Part shown: piece by piece, positions 37,282 to 46,504 of the stretch
Position numbering within the stretch: position 1 is the first letter of the stretch
Layout of the letters: each line of letters starts with the position of its first letter
From: Methylomonas rosea
Lineage (GTDB): Bacteria; Pseudomonadota; Gammaproteobacteria; Methylococcales; Methylomonadaceae
Reading direction: 5' to 3'
Length of the DNA: 64,000 bases
Assembly (NCBI RefSeq): GCF_024505055.1
Contig: NZ_JANIBL010000012.1
Coordinates: 1 to 64,000, forward strand
The notes under the pieces: generated by a model
Databases searched by the model: none
Told to the model about the DNA's origin: nothing
The model's input: only the letters and a program-made list of their open reading frames with translations
Position numbers and translations under genes: made by a program

Positions 37282-37762
37282 AGTCGCGAAAATTGTTAAA
37301 CTGCAACGGTTGCTCCAAGTCTTCCGTGCGCAACATTTGAATCACTTCCTGCAAGTCGTCACGTTTTTTGCCGGTCACGCGCACCTTATCGCCGTTGATC
37401 GCGGCCTGGACTTTTAGTTTCTTATCCTTGATCAGCTTGACGATTTTTTTCGCCAGATCGGTACCCACACCCTGCTTTAAGGTTATAGGTTGCTGAGCGG
37501 TTTTGCCGGTGTCCTGTATCTTGCCGCTTTCCAAACTGGAAATATCGATGCCGCGTTTACCCATTTTGGCATACAAAATCGGCAACATTTGTTGCAATTG
37601 AAAGGTCGATTCTGCTTTCATCAGGATGCTGTCTTCCTGCTGTTCGAAACAGGCATTGGAGCCTTTGAAATCAAAACGGGTAGAAACTTCTTTATTGGCT
37701 TGGTCCACTGCGTTGGTCACTTCGTGGCTGTCGAGTTCTGAAACGATGTCGAATGATGGCAT
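37280..37762 (-). CDS. yajQ: YajQ family nucleotide-binding protein
   Basis: A 160-residue protein of the UPF0234/YajQ family: MPSFDIVSELDSHEVTNAVDQA, KEVSTRFDFKGSN, the central KMGKRGIDISSLE and the C-terminal KVRVTGKKRDDLQEVIQMLR. Two ferredoxin-like domains are expected. Relatives bind cyclic di-GMP or nucleotides and RNA. It is complete and divergent from the lipoprotein gene, with 159 bp between the two starts. Confidence 0.95.
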   Translation of the reverse strand: MPSFDIVSELDSHEVTNAVDQANKEVSTRFDFKGSNACFEQQEDSILMKAESTFQLQQMLPILYAKMGKRGIDISSLESGKIQDTGKTAQQPITLKQGVGTDLAKKIVKLIKDKKLKVQAAINGDKVRVTGKKRDDLQEVIQMLRTEDLEQPLQFNNFRD

Positions 37763-37921
37763 AGCATTGATTTACAAGTATAAAAGTTGGGCAACTATAA
37801 CGGCCTTGGCGGCTTTATTCAACTGCTATCTGAGCGCCCAACGCCGATTCCTGGCACGCAAACCCTACTTGTCGCAGGCCGATTTAGCGGGTATCTTAAA
37901 CTGATGTCAACGGAGATACAG

Positions 37922-38473
37922 ATGAAAAACCCGACTACATTCACACTTGCTCTGATCGCCGGTCTTACCCTGCTGAGCTGCGGAATAATGACCGGTTGCG
38001 GCGAGGACCAAGCAAAAATAAGCGCCCCCAGCAAAGCCGCCGTCAAACAAACCCTGCGCACCACAGCGCTGCTCGGCGCTGTCAGCGACAACGCCGGACC
38101 GCTCAAAACCGGCACCGTTAGCTTACTCTCCGAAAGCGGGAAAACGCTTGCCAGCACCGAACTCAACAACAGCCAGCGCTATGAAATTCAAGTACCCGCC
38201 GGCACCGATTTACCGGTCATTCTAAGTTACACGCCCGGCCCCAACGCGCCGAAAGACGCGCAATTAATCAGTGTGGTGATCCATCCCGACGCCAGCAAAT
38301 ACGACATCAACCCCACGACCACTGCCATCGCTAAACAAGCCAAGGCCATGGGCGGCTACACCCACAACAATATGGTGCAGGCAGCGGAAAGTACTGCGCA
38401 TGTGCCCGATGCCAACAAGACCACATCCGGTTTTCGCGGCGACCCGACAACGCAATACGGTGGCTGGCATTAG
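37922..38473 (+). CDS. Predicted lipoprotein with beta-sandwich-like domain
   Basis: About 183 residues from the ATG at 37922, which has GGAG six bases upstream. The signal peptide has two possible lipobox cysteines (LLSCG and MTGCGE); the second fits best. The mature part has a carboxypeptidase-regulatory-like pattern (TTALLGAVSDNAGPLKTGTVSLLSESGKTLASTEL), suggesting a secreted Ig-like or prealbumin-like domain. A C-terminal tail is rich in His, Asn and Gly. No enzyme motif is visible. It is probably an outer- or inner-membrane lipoprotein of unknown role. Confidence 0.72.
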   Translation: MKNPTTFTLALIAGLTLLSCGIMTGCGEDQAKISAPSKAAVKQTLRTTALLGAVSDNAGPLKTGTVSLLSESGKTLASTELNNSQRYEIQVPAGTDLPVILSYTPGPNAPKDAQLISVVIHPDASKYDINPTTTAIAKQAKAMGGYTHNNMVQAAESTAHVPDANKTTSGFRGDPTTQYGGWH

Positions 38474-38512
38474 CCTGTGCTTGGACAATCGGATAGTTTC
38501 CGGCAAAAGCAT

Positions 38513-38791
38513 TTATCCGCCGCTCAGTGCCTGAAAAATATAGACAACCCCATGCTCCGGGACGCGATCCGAAAGCGCCTTCCTATCGACCACGATGGTA
38601 TCGTCAACGCTAAGATAAACATGTCGGCGCAGCGCCCCGCGTTCATCCAGTATGTAATCGGTAAAACCGGGGGCAAGCTGGTTGACGGCTTGCAAAACTT
38701 CCGCCACCGAACCGGCCGGCACCGTAATTGCGCGGTCCTCTAGCGCCGGAAAGAACCGGTAAAGATGCGACGTCATTTTTACTGTGGGCAT
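38513..38791 (-). CDS. MoaD/ThiS-family small sulfur-carrier-like protein
   Basis: A 92-residue ubiquitin-like protein ending in Gly-Gly (SGG), the C-terminal motif of MoaD and ThiS thiocarboxylate carriers. Seen are HLYRFFPALEDRAITVPAGSVAEVLQAVNQLAPGFTDYI and VDDTIVV near the end. The gene starts 5 bp after the stop of the BNR-repeat protein gene on the same strand. MoaD-like proteins paired with BNR/sialidase-fold proteins recur in bacteria, but the function of the pair is unknown. It is probably not the MoaD of molybdopterin synthesis, since no moaE is nearby. Confidence 0.82.
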   Translation of the reverse strand: MPTVKMTSHLYRFFPALEDRAITVPAGSVAEVLQAVNQLAPGFTDYILDERGALRRHVYLSVDDTIVVDRKALSDRVPEHGVVYIFQALSGG

Positions 38792-38796
38792 GTCGC

Positions 38797-39981
38797 TTAA
38801 CCGAAGCGCACCGAATAGACCGGCGGAAAATGGTTACCCAGACACTGCCAGGTCTCGCCCCGATCTTCCGACATATAGACGTTGCCGGTGGTACTGCCAA
38901 AACACAGGCAATCGCCGGCAATATCAAGCCCATGCCTCAGGATAATATCGTAAGCATGCTCCTGCGGCAGGCCGGCGCGAAACGCTTGCCAAGTCTGCCC
39001 GCCGTCCGTCGTCCGAGCCACGCACAAACCGCCACCAATCGCCATCCGTTCCGAATCCGCTCGAGCAGGCACGACCCACGCAGTCCGGCCGTCACGCGCA
39101 TCGACAGCAATCGGAAAACCAAAATGTACGCCGGCATCCGGCAGACTGACCTTGCGCCAGTGCCGCGCGCCGTCGTCGCTGTAGAACACGCCGCAATGAT
39201 TTTGCTGCCAAAGATGGTCCGGTTGCCCGGTGCAGTTGGTCATGAAGTGCGGATCATGACCCCAATCCGCCGCCGGATTCGGTAGATAGTCCATTAATAA
39301 GCCGTTATTTCGACCTTGCCAAGTCTGGCCGCCGTCCGCGGTTTCCAGTACGCCAGCCGACGATACGGCGACATGGATCCGATTCGGATCGCGGGGATCG
39401 ACAACGACGGAATGAATGCCAGGTTCGAATACGCCGTAATCAATACTGGCCGGGGTGCCGCCCCAGCGATTCTCGCTGGTCGCCTCGCCGGCAAACAAGT
39501 CGCCACCCCGGCTCTCGTGATTCCACAACGGCCGGTTTAGCGTCCAACTATCACCACCGTCGTCACTGACAAACAGTCCGCCGGGGATGGTGCCGGCGTA
39601 AATCCTGCCGGCTTGTTCGGCACTGCCGAAGGCCAGATGCCAGATCTTGAACACCGTAGCATCCTGGTATTCGGGTTGTCCAACCGGGGCTTCAGGATCG
39701 AAATCCGGCGTTGGTAGATATTTGGCGATGTAGCGCGCCCCTTCCGGATACTTCAATGACGACGTGTCTTCCCAGGTCTTGCCGTCATCGCGCGACCGCG
39801 ACAGCTTCGGCCCCCAATGACCGTGATCCAGCGAAACCCATAAGGTACCGTCGCGCGGATCGCGTGCGGCGTAGCAGACCGGTATGCCGGCATGAGCGAT
39901 GGGACGCGGACGCCAAGCGCCGTTCGTCCGCTCAAATATTACCGTGCCCTTGCGGGTACCCAGAATAAGCATGTCGGACAT
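38797..39981 (-). CDS. BNR/sialidase-fold beta-propeller protein
   Basis: A 394-residue cytoplasmic protein without signal peptide. It contains several BNR-type Asp boxes of pattern S-x-D-x-G-x-T-W: SRSRDDGKTWED, VSDDGGDSWTL, ETADGGQTWQG, YSDDGARHWRK, RTTDGGQTWQA and MSEDRGETWQC. These fit a beta-propeller like that of exo-sialidases and of photosystem II factor HCF136. No sialidase catalytic residues can be identified. It is transcribed just before the MoaD-like gene and the two are almost certainly co-expressed. Confidence 0.85.
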   Translation of the reverse strand: MSDMLILGTRKGTVIFERTNGAWRPRPIAHAGIPVCYAARDPRDGTLWVSLDHGHWGPKLSRSRDDGKTWEDTSSLKYPEGARYIAKYLPTPDFDPEAPVGQPEYQDATVFKIWHLAFGSAEQAGRIYAGTIPGGLFVSDDGGDSWTLNRPLWNHESRGGDLFAGEATSENRWGGTPASIDYGVFEPGIHSVVVDPRDPNRIHVAVSSAGVLETADGGQTWQGRNNGLLMDYLPNPAADWGHDPHFMTNCTGQPDHLWQQNHCGVFYSDDGARHWRKVSLPDAGVHFGFPIAVDARDGRTAWVVPARADSERMAIGGGLCVARTTDGGQTWQAFRAGLPQEHAYDIILRHGLDIAGDCLCFGSTTGNVYMSEDRGETWQCLGNHFPPVYSVRFG

Positions 39982-40453
39982 GGCTATACCTCTCTTGGCA
40001 ACTATGGAAAAGCAGGCGCACTGATCGGAAAAATCAGCGTGTCAATACGGCCCGTCCGGGTCTAATTGAACACGGTACGGTCAAAGCCTGATGCGCTTTC
40101 GCAAAACTTTAGCCCGATTATTATGCATTGTCAGGCCAAAGTGATTTGTTTTCGAGCAAACGACTTGAGCCGCTATTCTGGGCCGGCAAATCCAAACCGC
40201 GAACAACGGCCGGTCTCTTTGCAATACATGTTTTTAATTCGAACGAATACTTCAAGCGCAGCCGTGTGTCGTCCATCGCTCTGCGAATTTGTCGCAGTTA
40301 CGACAATTTCACCTAAGTTTATACGGTTGTTGCCTTTCCACCCGCGCCGCAAAAAACCGCAACCCATACAGCACAAGGCCTGTAAGCAGTTAAACAAACT
40401 GGATTGAATTTTGCATTAGTTAAGCATTACTTTTCATTTAGCTGGGGCCAACT
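39982..40453. other. Divergent intergenic region
   Basis: A 472-bp gap between the BNR-protein gene and the SIR2-like gene. It holds both promoters. A plus-strand frame at 40066-40407 lacks a ribosome site and conserved features. I see no hairpin with a T-run, tRNA or repeat. Confidence 0.5.
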
Positions 40454-41308
40454 ATGTCAAATACGGTATTTTCCGAAATTCTAAGCGGTTTGTACGATAA
40501 TCAAGTCATTCCCTATCTGGGGCCGGGCGCGGTGTTCGATGCCAAAAGCAAACTGACGCAAGAGCCGATGCCCGCCGACAGCAACAGCCTGATTTTGGCG
40601 ATGAATGGCGGCAAACCCATGGCACCGAAATTGATGTACGAGTTTCCGCGCGCGGCAATGAACCAGGAACTGAAGCGCGGCCGCAACTATGTATCGCAGT
40701 TTCTCGACAAGACCTACGGACAAATTCAATACACCCGCGCCTCCATGCACGATTGGTTAAAAGAATGGCGGCCCAAGTATGTAGTCGACGTTAATCGCGA
40801 CACCCAGTTGCAAGACAGCTATGCCGACGAAGAACACACATTGATCGTCGGCGTCGCACGCATCGTCGCTACCGCCTTTCGTTTCAAAATTTATCATTAC
40901 GACGGCAGCAACTATTTCGAAATTCCGCAGGAACAAGTCGATAAAAATCTGCCGATCTTGTTTAAACCGATGGGCACGCCAAAACCCGAATCCAATTACA
41001 TCGCCTCCGATGCAGACTATGTCGATTACATCACCGAGCTGATGGGCGGTTTCGCGATTCCGGACTTTTTAAAGGACTACCGCAAAGGCAAAAAATACCT
41101 GTTGCTGGGTCTGCCGCTCAATCGCGATTCCGAACGGATGGTCATGAGCGACATCACCTACGGTGCCGACGAACATAGAGGCTGGTTTTTAAGAAAAAAC
41201 CCTACCGACAAGGAAAAACGCTTCAGCGCGAAAATGGGCTTTGAGCTGATTAACGCCGACTGCCAGGACTTCCTGCAATCGGTGCAGGCTTCGGCTGTTG
41301 CCGCTTAA
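40454..41308 (+). CDS. SIR2-like (SIR2_2) domain protein
   Basis: A 284-residue protein. The N terminus NQVIPYLGPGAVFD resembles the first nucleotide-binding loop of SIR2-like domains, and the C-terminal part (SDADYVDYITELMGGF, YLLLGLPLNRDSERMVMSDI) matches the SIR2_2 pattern LxxDDYxxYL and LFLGxSLxDxxxR. The classical deacetylase residues and zinc cysteines are absent. SIR2-like proteins are often NAD hydrolases in phage defence, but this one is a stand-alone single-domain protein. In a nitrogen-fixing context it could also be a nif-associated protein; I cannot decide from sequence. It is monocistronic and convergent with the diguanylate cyclase gene. Confidence 0.65.
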   Translation: MSNTVFSEILSGLYDNQVIPYLGPGAVFDAKSKLTQEPMPADSNSLILAMNGGKPMAPKLMYEFPRAAMNQELKRGRNYVSQFLDKTYGQIQYTRASMHDWLKEWRPKYVVDVNRDTQLQDSYADEEHTLIVGVARIVATAFRFKIYHYDGSNYFEIPQEQVDKNLPILFKPMGTPKPESNYIASDADYVDYITELMGGFAIPDFLKDYRKGKKYLLLGLPLNRDSERMVMSDITYGADEHRGWFLRKNPTDKEKRFSAKMGFELINADCQDFLQSVQASAVAA

Positions 41309-41347
41309 AAAATCCCGCATAGCTCGGCCGGCGAACACGCGGCCGGG

Positions 41348-42271
41348 CTAAACGGTCGAATAGTGTCCGCACGCACCATTTCTGCCGCTTTCTTTAGCCA
41401 AATACAACTGCCGATCAGCCTCGTCCAACAATTCGGACGGCAACTGTTGCAGAGCCGGCACTACTACCGCAAAACCGGCGCTAATCGTCACCCAAGGCGA
41501 AGCGCTGGAGCCGGTATGCGGAATTTGCTGCGCTTCAACGCGCCGGCATAGCAATTCGGATACGCGTTGGGCGCCTTCGGCGTCGGTTTCCGGCATCAGC
41601 ATCACAAACTCTTCTCCACCGTAACGCGCCACCAAATCGCCGGAGCGACTCACCGAGGCCGCCAATATCGTTGCCACCTGCCGCAAGCAAATATCGCCCG
41701 CGCCATGACCATGACAGTCGTTATAGGCTTTAAAGTAATCGACATCCACCATGACTAAGGCCAACGGCAACTGATTGCGCTGCGCCCGCTTCCATTCGTT
41801 TTCCAAGACCTGATCAAAGCGCCGCCGATTGGGTATGCCGGTCAGGCCGTCCATCCAGGCCATCGCTTCCAACATATCCGTCATCCGTTTCAGGCGAATA
41901 TGATTACGGATCCGCGCCTTAACCACCGGCAAATAAAACGGCTTGGTAATGTAGTCCATCGCGCCGAGATTCAGGCCGTATTCTTCGTTGGTGGCCGCAT
42001 TCATCGCCGTCACAAATATCACCGGAATAGCCGCTGTTTGTGGGTCGCTTTTCAGACGCCGGCAGACTTCATATCCGTCCATGCCGGGTATCATCACGTC
42101 GAGCAGGATCAGATCGGGCGGGCCTTGCCGCTCGATGGCCTCCAGCGCCGCTTCGCCGCTGACCGCGACCTTGATTCGATACTCGTCGATCAAATTTTCC
42201 GCCAATACCTGAATGTTGGTCGGCGTATCGTCTACGATCAAAATCAAGGGCTTGGAGATCTCGGTAGTCAT
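41348..42271 (-). CDS. Response-regulator diguanylate cyclase (REC-GGDEF)
   Basis: A 307-residue protein. The receiver domain (about residues 8-125) has VDDTPTNIQVL, phosphoacceptor Asp in LILLDVMIPGMDG and FVTA, TKPF. The GGDEF domain (about 140-300) has DGLTGIPNRRRFD, the active loop ARYGGEEFVML and an upstream RSGD inhibitory site, so the cyclase is probably catalytic and product-inhibited. It would make cyclic di-GMP when phosphorylated. The gene starts 2 bp after the stop of the hybrid kinase gene, so the two are an operon, and the kinase is its likely partner. Confidence 0.93.
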   Translation of the reverse strand: MTTEISKPLILIVDDTPTNIQVLAENLIDEYRIKVAVSGEAALEAIERQGPPDLILLDVMIPGMDGYEVCRRLKSDPQTAAIPVIFVTAMNAATNEEYGLNLGAMDYITKPFYLPVVKARIRNHIRLKRMTDMLEAMAWMDGLTGIPNRRRFDQVLENEWKRAQRNQLPLALVMVDVDYFKAYNDCHGHGAGDICLRQVATILAASVSRSGDLVARYGGEEFVMLMPETDAEGAQRVSELLCRRVEAQQIPHTGSSASPWVTISAGFAVVVPALQQLPSELLDEADRQLYLAKESGRNGACGHYSTV

Positions 42272-42273
42272 GA

Positions 42274-45200
42274 CTATCCTCTGTTTTGTCGCTGTGACGC
42301 TATCCAGGTTTGCAACTCGGCCAACGTCACTCTAGCCTGACCATAGTCGATATTGCCGACCTGTTTTTCTATTTTTTTTATCAGTAACCGAGTTTCCGGG
42401 CAAGGCAGCGCACTCTTCAATTGCTCGATCAAGTCATTGGGTACAAAATCGCTACCCTCCAACAAGCCGCGCAACTGGCCGGCCAACTCGTTTGCCGCCA
42501 CCCAATCCGCAGCTTCATTCCGCGCGTCGGCAACGGCGACCGTCGCGGTGAAATCAGCAATCGTGCGCAGGGTTGCCGCCAGACTGGTCTCGCAAGCGCT
42601 GAGGCCGGCGTCGAACGGCATACCGGCATGCAAAGCATCCTCCAGATTCGCCGCGGCCCGGCTCAGTTCGACAGCGCCCAGCACGCCGGCGGCTCCCTTT
42701 AAATTGTGCAGCAAATCCACCGCCTGCTCGGTTTTTTCGGCGCTGTGCAACGCTCTTAGGCGTTGCATTGTATCGGCAAACTTATCTCTAAAACACTCGA
42801 ACAAAAGCTGTAATTTACGACTGTCCTCGCCGATCATAAGCCGAATATACTCCATATCGAATCCAGGCAATTCACTGGATAAGCCGGAGACCATAGACTC
42901 TGACTTCGGCGGCGCCGGCTCGACAGATGCGCTGCGTCCCAACGGTTTTATCCAGCGCAACAAGGCGGCCATCAAAGTCTGCGGCAACACCGGCTTGCCG
43001 ATATGGTCGTTCATGCCGGCGGCGTAACAGTCGTTGCGCTCGCGCTCCTGCACCGCCGCCGTCATGGCAATGATGGGCAATTCGGCAAAGCGCGCATCCT
43101 GGCGGATCAGCCGGGTGGCTTCGATACCGCTCATCTCCGGCATTTGTAAGTCCATCAACACCGCGTCGTAGCGGGTTTTCCTGACCGCTTCGACCCCTTC
43201 CCGGCCGTTATTAACCACGGTGACGTGCAAGCCGGAGCTTTCCAGATATTCCCTGGCGACCATTTGGTTAACCTCGTTGTCCTCCACCAACAGGATGCGG
43301 GCGCCGCGTATTGAGGCCGCCATGCCAGCCAGCAGCGGCCGGCTTTTTTCAATGTCCTGCTCGGTATTGCCGCCCTGCAAACGCGTCAAGGCCTCGAGTA
43401 AGGTCGAAGGCATCACCGGCTTGACCAAAATATCGTCGGGTATCGCATCGCCCGCCGCGCTTAATAATTTCTCGCGGCTGAAGGCGGTCACCATAATTAC
43501 GACCGGGGCGCTACGAATCTCGGTACGGCGCACCATCTCGCGAATTTCCCGGGTAACCTGCACGCCATCCAGACCGGGCATTTTCCAATCCAGCAACACC
43601 AACTCGAAATCCCGATTGGCATCGTTGGCGGCGCGTAGCGCATCCAAGGCTTCGGCCCCGGCCGCGGCTTCCTCGACCTGAAAGCCCCAGGCCAGCAAAA
43701 TATCGCGCAACATCTGCCGGGAGATGTCCAAATCATCGACGATCAACACCCGCATACTTTGCAGATGGCCGGGAATTGGTCGCGCTTTCTGCTCGGATGG
43801 AAACGGCAGCAACAGCGTAAACTCAAATAAGCTGCCTTCGCCAAGCTGACTCTGCACCGCTAAATTACCGCCCATCATTTCCACCAGCCGCTTGCTGATG
43901 GTCAATCCCAGCCCGGTACCGCCAAAGCGGCGGGTAATCGAACCGTCGGCCTGGGTAAAGGCATGAAACAAATGCTCAAGCTGTTCAGCCGACATCCCAA
44001 TACCGGTATCGCGCACCGAAAAACTCAAGGTGGAGTAGCCGTGGGTTTTTGCCAACTGCGAAACCTTGATATGAATTTCCCCGGCCTCGGTAAACTTCAC
44101 AGCATTGCCGACCAGATTGTTCAATATCTGCCCCAAGCGCAACGCGTCGCCAATCAAGCGCGGCGGCAAAGCTGAATCCAGTTCCAGCACCAGTTCCAGG
44201 CCTTTTTCCTCGGCGCGGACGATGAACAGATTCAGCACATTTTCCAACACATCCTCCAAACTAAACGCTTCGGTCTGCAATTCCATGCGGCCGGCTTCGA
44301 CTTTGGAGTAATCGAGAATATCGTTGGTAATCCCCAACAAGGCCAGCGATGAGGTGTGGATTTTCCTTAGATAATCCCGCAGCTTGGGCGACAGATCGCT
44401 GTTCAACGCCAAATCCGACAGCCCGATGATCGCGTTCATCGGTGTACGGATTTCATGGCTCATATTCGCCAGGAACATGCCCTTGGAGCGCGAGGCGGCT
44501 TCTGCTTCCTCTTTGGCTTGCAATAATTCTTCGGTGCGTTGCGCCACTTCTGCTTCCAGACGGTCGCGATGGCCGGTAAGGGTTTCGTCGCGCAATTGGA
44601 TCTCGCCCAACATGGTATTAAAGGCCTGCACCAAATCGCCAATCTCGTCCCGGTCGCGCTGCGCCACGCGTAACGCGTAATTTTTATCCTCGGCGATAAG
44701 CCGCGCGGCCGTAGCCAACTCCTCTATCGGCTTGGAAATGATGCGTTGCAAGCGTATTGCCAACAGATAGACCAATATCAGCGCCAGCCCCGCGGCCCCC
44801 AAACTCTTGCCCAAGTCGGCCAGTTGATCGTTCCATTGTGCGGTGAAATCGGCTTGCAATAACACATAGCCAATCAGTTCGGTATTTTTGATCACCGGCG
44901 TGAACAGCTCGGCGCGCCTGCTCCAGAAGTTGGTGCGCAGTTCGCGGAAGGGTCGGCGGTAGTCGCTGGGTATGCCAATATCCGCCGTTCCCCGGCTCCA
45001 TGACGCGAGCACCCCGCCATCAGCGGACACCATCCAGGCTGCATATAGCTCCGGCCGGTCTTTCAACGACTCCAACAACCTGCTGGCTTCGGCTTTATCG
45101 GCAAACACCAGCGCGGCCTGGCCGTTTTCGGCTAACACGTCGGCCAAACTCGACAATTCGTGCAACACGCCCCGATAGCGACTTACCACCGAGCTAACCA

Positions 45201-45306
45201 CCATTACCGATAGACTGACAAACAGGCATACCGCGCAACTAAACATGATGATGGACACCAGTTTGCGCCGCAGGGACCAGTTGGCAAAATTGGGCAAAAC
45301 GCGCAT
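42274..45306 (-). CDS. Hybrid sensor histidine kinase with two receiver domains and HPt
   Basis: A 1010-residue inner-membrane kinase from the ATG at 45306. Order: membrane helix (about 15-40), CHASE8-like periplasmic domain (about 45-150), second membrane helix, HAMP (about 190-240), coiled coil, HisKA with [19 protein letters not shown] (phosphoacceptor His near residue 284), HATPase ([27 protein letters not shown]), REC1 ([22 protein letters not shown]), REC2 ([22 protein letters not shown]) and HPt ([17 protein letters not shown]). All phosphorelay residues are present. yfiR lies upstream, separated by 4 bp, and the diguanylate cyclase follows; YfiR-type proteins often repress a neighbouring membrane signalling protein. 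Confidence 0.92.
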   Translation of the reverse strand: MRVLPNFANWSLRRKLVSIIMFSCAVCLFVSLSVMVVSSVVSRYRGVLHELSSLADVLAENGQAALVFADKAEASRLLESLKDRPELYAAWMVSADGGVLASWSRGTADIGIPSDYRRPFRELRTNFWSRRAELFTPVIKNTELIGYVLLQADFTAQWNDQLADLGKSLGAAGLALILVYLLAIRLQRIISKPIEELATAARLIAEDKNYALRVAQRDRDEIGDLVQAFNTMLGEIQLRDETLTGHRDRLEAEVAQRTEELLQAKEEAEAASRSKGMFLANMSHEIRTPMNAIIGLSDLALNSDLSPKLRDYLRKIHTSSLALLGITNDILDYSKVEAGRMELQTEAFSLEDVLENVLNLFIVRAEEKGLELVLELDSALPPRLIGDALRLGQILNNLVGNAVKFTEAGEIHIKVSQLAKTHGYSTLSFSVRDTGIGMSAEQLEHLFHAFTQADGSITRRFGGTGLGLTISKRLVEMMGGNLAVQSQLGEGSLFEFTLLLPFPSEQKARPIPGHLQSMRVLIVDDLDISRQMLRDILLAWGFQVEEAAAGAEALDALRAANDANRDFELVLLDWKMPGLDGVQVTREIREMVRRTEIRSAPVVIMVTAFSREKLLSAAGDAIPDDILVKPVMPSTLLEALTRLQGGNTEQDIEKSRPLLAGMAASIRGARILLVEDNEVNQMVAREYLESSGLHVTVVNNGREGVEAVRKTRYDAVLMDLQMPEMSGIEATRLIRQDARFAELPIIAMTAAVQERERNDCYAAGMNDHIGKPVLPQTLMAALLRWIKPLGRSASVEPAPPKSESMVSGLSSELPGFDMEYIRLMIGEDSRKLQLLFECFRDKFADTMQRLRALHSAEKTEQAVDLLHNLKGAAGVLGAVELSRAAANLEDALHAGMPFDAGLSACETSLAATLRTIADFTATVAVADARNEAADWVAANELAGQLRGLLEGSDFVPNDLIEQLKSALPCPETRLLIKKIEKQVGNIDYGQARVTLAELQTWIASQRQNRG

Positions 45307-45310
45307 CAAA

Positions 45311-45907
45311 CTATCTCCCGTAAACAATGGCGGCAATATTCAACAGTTGGCCGGGTAAATGCAGCCGTGCGTTACGAATCGGTTCCAGATTAACTTCAAA
45401 TACCACCTTGTTGTCGCGAAACAGCAAGCTGATGCCGCCGCCTTTTTCGGCAAAATCGTCGATGTCGGATAAGGTCAACACCGGCGCATCGCGCAGCGCT
45501 TTTAAGGTCACCACAAAGTGCGCTTTCTCGGAGCTGCCGAGGAACAACAGATGGCAATTATTCAGGTCGGCATCGGTATAGTTATGCTGGACAAACCGCA
45601 AGGTGCGTTCGCCGGCCTTGCGTCCGTCCAGAGCTTGCAATTCACCGTCCAGCACGCTATTGCCGACCACACATAGCAAAATGTCCGCACCGGGCGGCAA
45701 TACGTCGGCGGGCCATTCCACGAATTTGGCAAAATTGTATAGATAGGCGGCTTTGATCTGCGCTTCCGACAGACTGGCGGCCGGCAATACCTGCCAGCCA
45801 GGCACCAGCAGGCAAAAACAGGCGAGAACCCATTTATACGTAGAATAGCGTCTGGATTGCGGCGCAAAAAAACGCTTGCGCAGATAGCTTTTGACCATAC
45901 CCAGCAT
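45311..45907 (-). CDS. yfiR: YfiR family periplasmic protein (DUF4154)
   Basis: The frame is open to 46039 but the conserved part begins near MLGMVKSYL (45907), after which a hydrophobic signal ([22 protein letters not shown]) leads to the YfiR domain: [87 protein letters not shown]. This is the classical family pattern. YfiR proteins restrain a partner diguanylate cyclase or kinase from the periplasm. The stop is 4 bp before the hybrid kinase start. The exact start is uncertain since no strong ribosome site is seen. Confidence 0.85.
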   Translation of the reverse strand: MLGMVKSYLRKRFFAPQSRRYSTYKWVLACFCLLVPGWQVLPAASLSEAQIKAAYLYNFAKFVEWPADVLPPGADILLCVVGNSVLDGELQALDGRKAGERTLRFVQHNYTDADLNNCHLLFLGSSEKAHFVVTLKALRDAPVLTLSDIDDFAEKGGGISLLFRDNKVVFEVNLEPIRNARLHLPGQLLNIAAIVYGR

Positions 45908-46151
45908 TACGCCAGGTGCGCAGCGCAGACTTTTCACGTTGGTCGTTTCGTAATATATGCGTGGTCCTTTTTGCATCAGGTGTTGGTCAAGAAACGTCCG
46001 GGTAGATTTGCGATATTTTTGATTGGAGCGTACCCGCAATCATGCTTGTTAATGTACAGAGACACAAGCCCAGCAACTTTGCCCGGGACAGGCTTGCGTC
46101 TCTAGGCGAAGCGTAAATCATTTATTGCCCCGGCCCTTAAATATCGCCGCT

Positions 46152-46221
46152 CCCGCGAAGGCGGGAGCTCAGCGGCTACCCTGGATTCGCTGCGCAGTCT
46201 AACGGCTCCCGCCTTCGCGGG
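46152..46221. repeat. REPIN-like pair of inverted REPs
   Basis: A 17-bp perfect inverted repeat, CCCGCGAAGGCGGGAGC (46152-46168) and its complement (46205-46221), flanks a 36-bp spacer. The right arm continues into CGTCAT in reverse orientation (TATGACG), the same head as the REP at 3075. Two such REPs back to back form a REPIN. Confidence 0.75.
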
Positions 46222-46252
46222 TATGACGAATTCAGGGAATTTAAGGGCCTGC

Positions 46253-46387
46253 TTAATTCTACTTTGTCAGATTCCGGGCATCACATTGCCGAAGGTCGTC
46301 ATTCCGGCATGGATACCCGCTCTTGCGCCCTGTGGGTATCCCGGCGGGTATGACAGACTTCCTTCTAATCTGACAAAGTAGAATTAA
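46253..46387. mobile_element. MITE-like element with perfect 21-bp inverted ends
   Basis: A 135-bp segment whose terminal 21 bp are perfect inverted repeats (left 46253-46273, beginning TTAATTCTACTTTG; right 46367-46387, ending CAAAGTAGAATTAA). The interior contains a GTCATTCCGGCATGG-type REP sequence and a TACCCGC/GCGGGTA inverted repeat. There is no coding capacity. No exact target duplication is clear. It lies between the YfiR operon and the CrtC-like gene. Confidence 0.75.
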
Positions 46388-46504
46388 TAACGGAACATCT
46401 AAAAACTTCCTATGCCTCTAGGGTGGCGTCATAGCGAAACAGTCCATTTTCCCTCCGTACCACAGGGAGAATGGAATTTCTTTGATTTTTAGAAACCTCA
46501 ATAC

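Noticed and set aside
40066-40407. 113-codon plus-strand frame upstream of the SIR2-like gene
   Set aside because: No ribosome site or recognisable domain; probably promoter-region noise.
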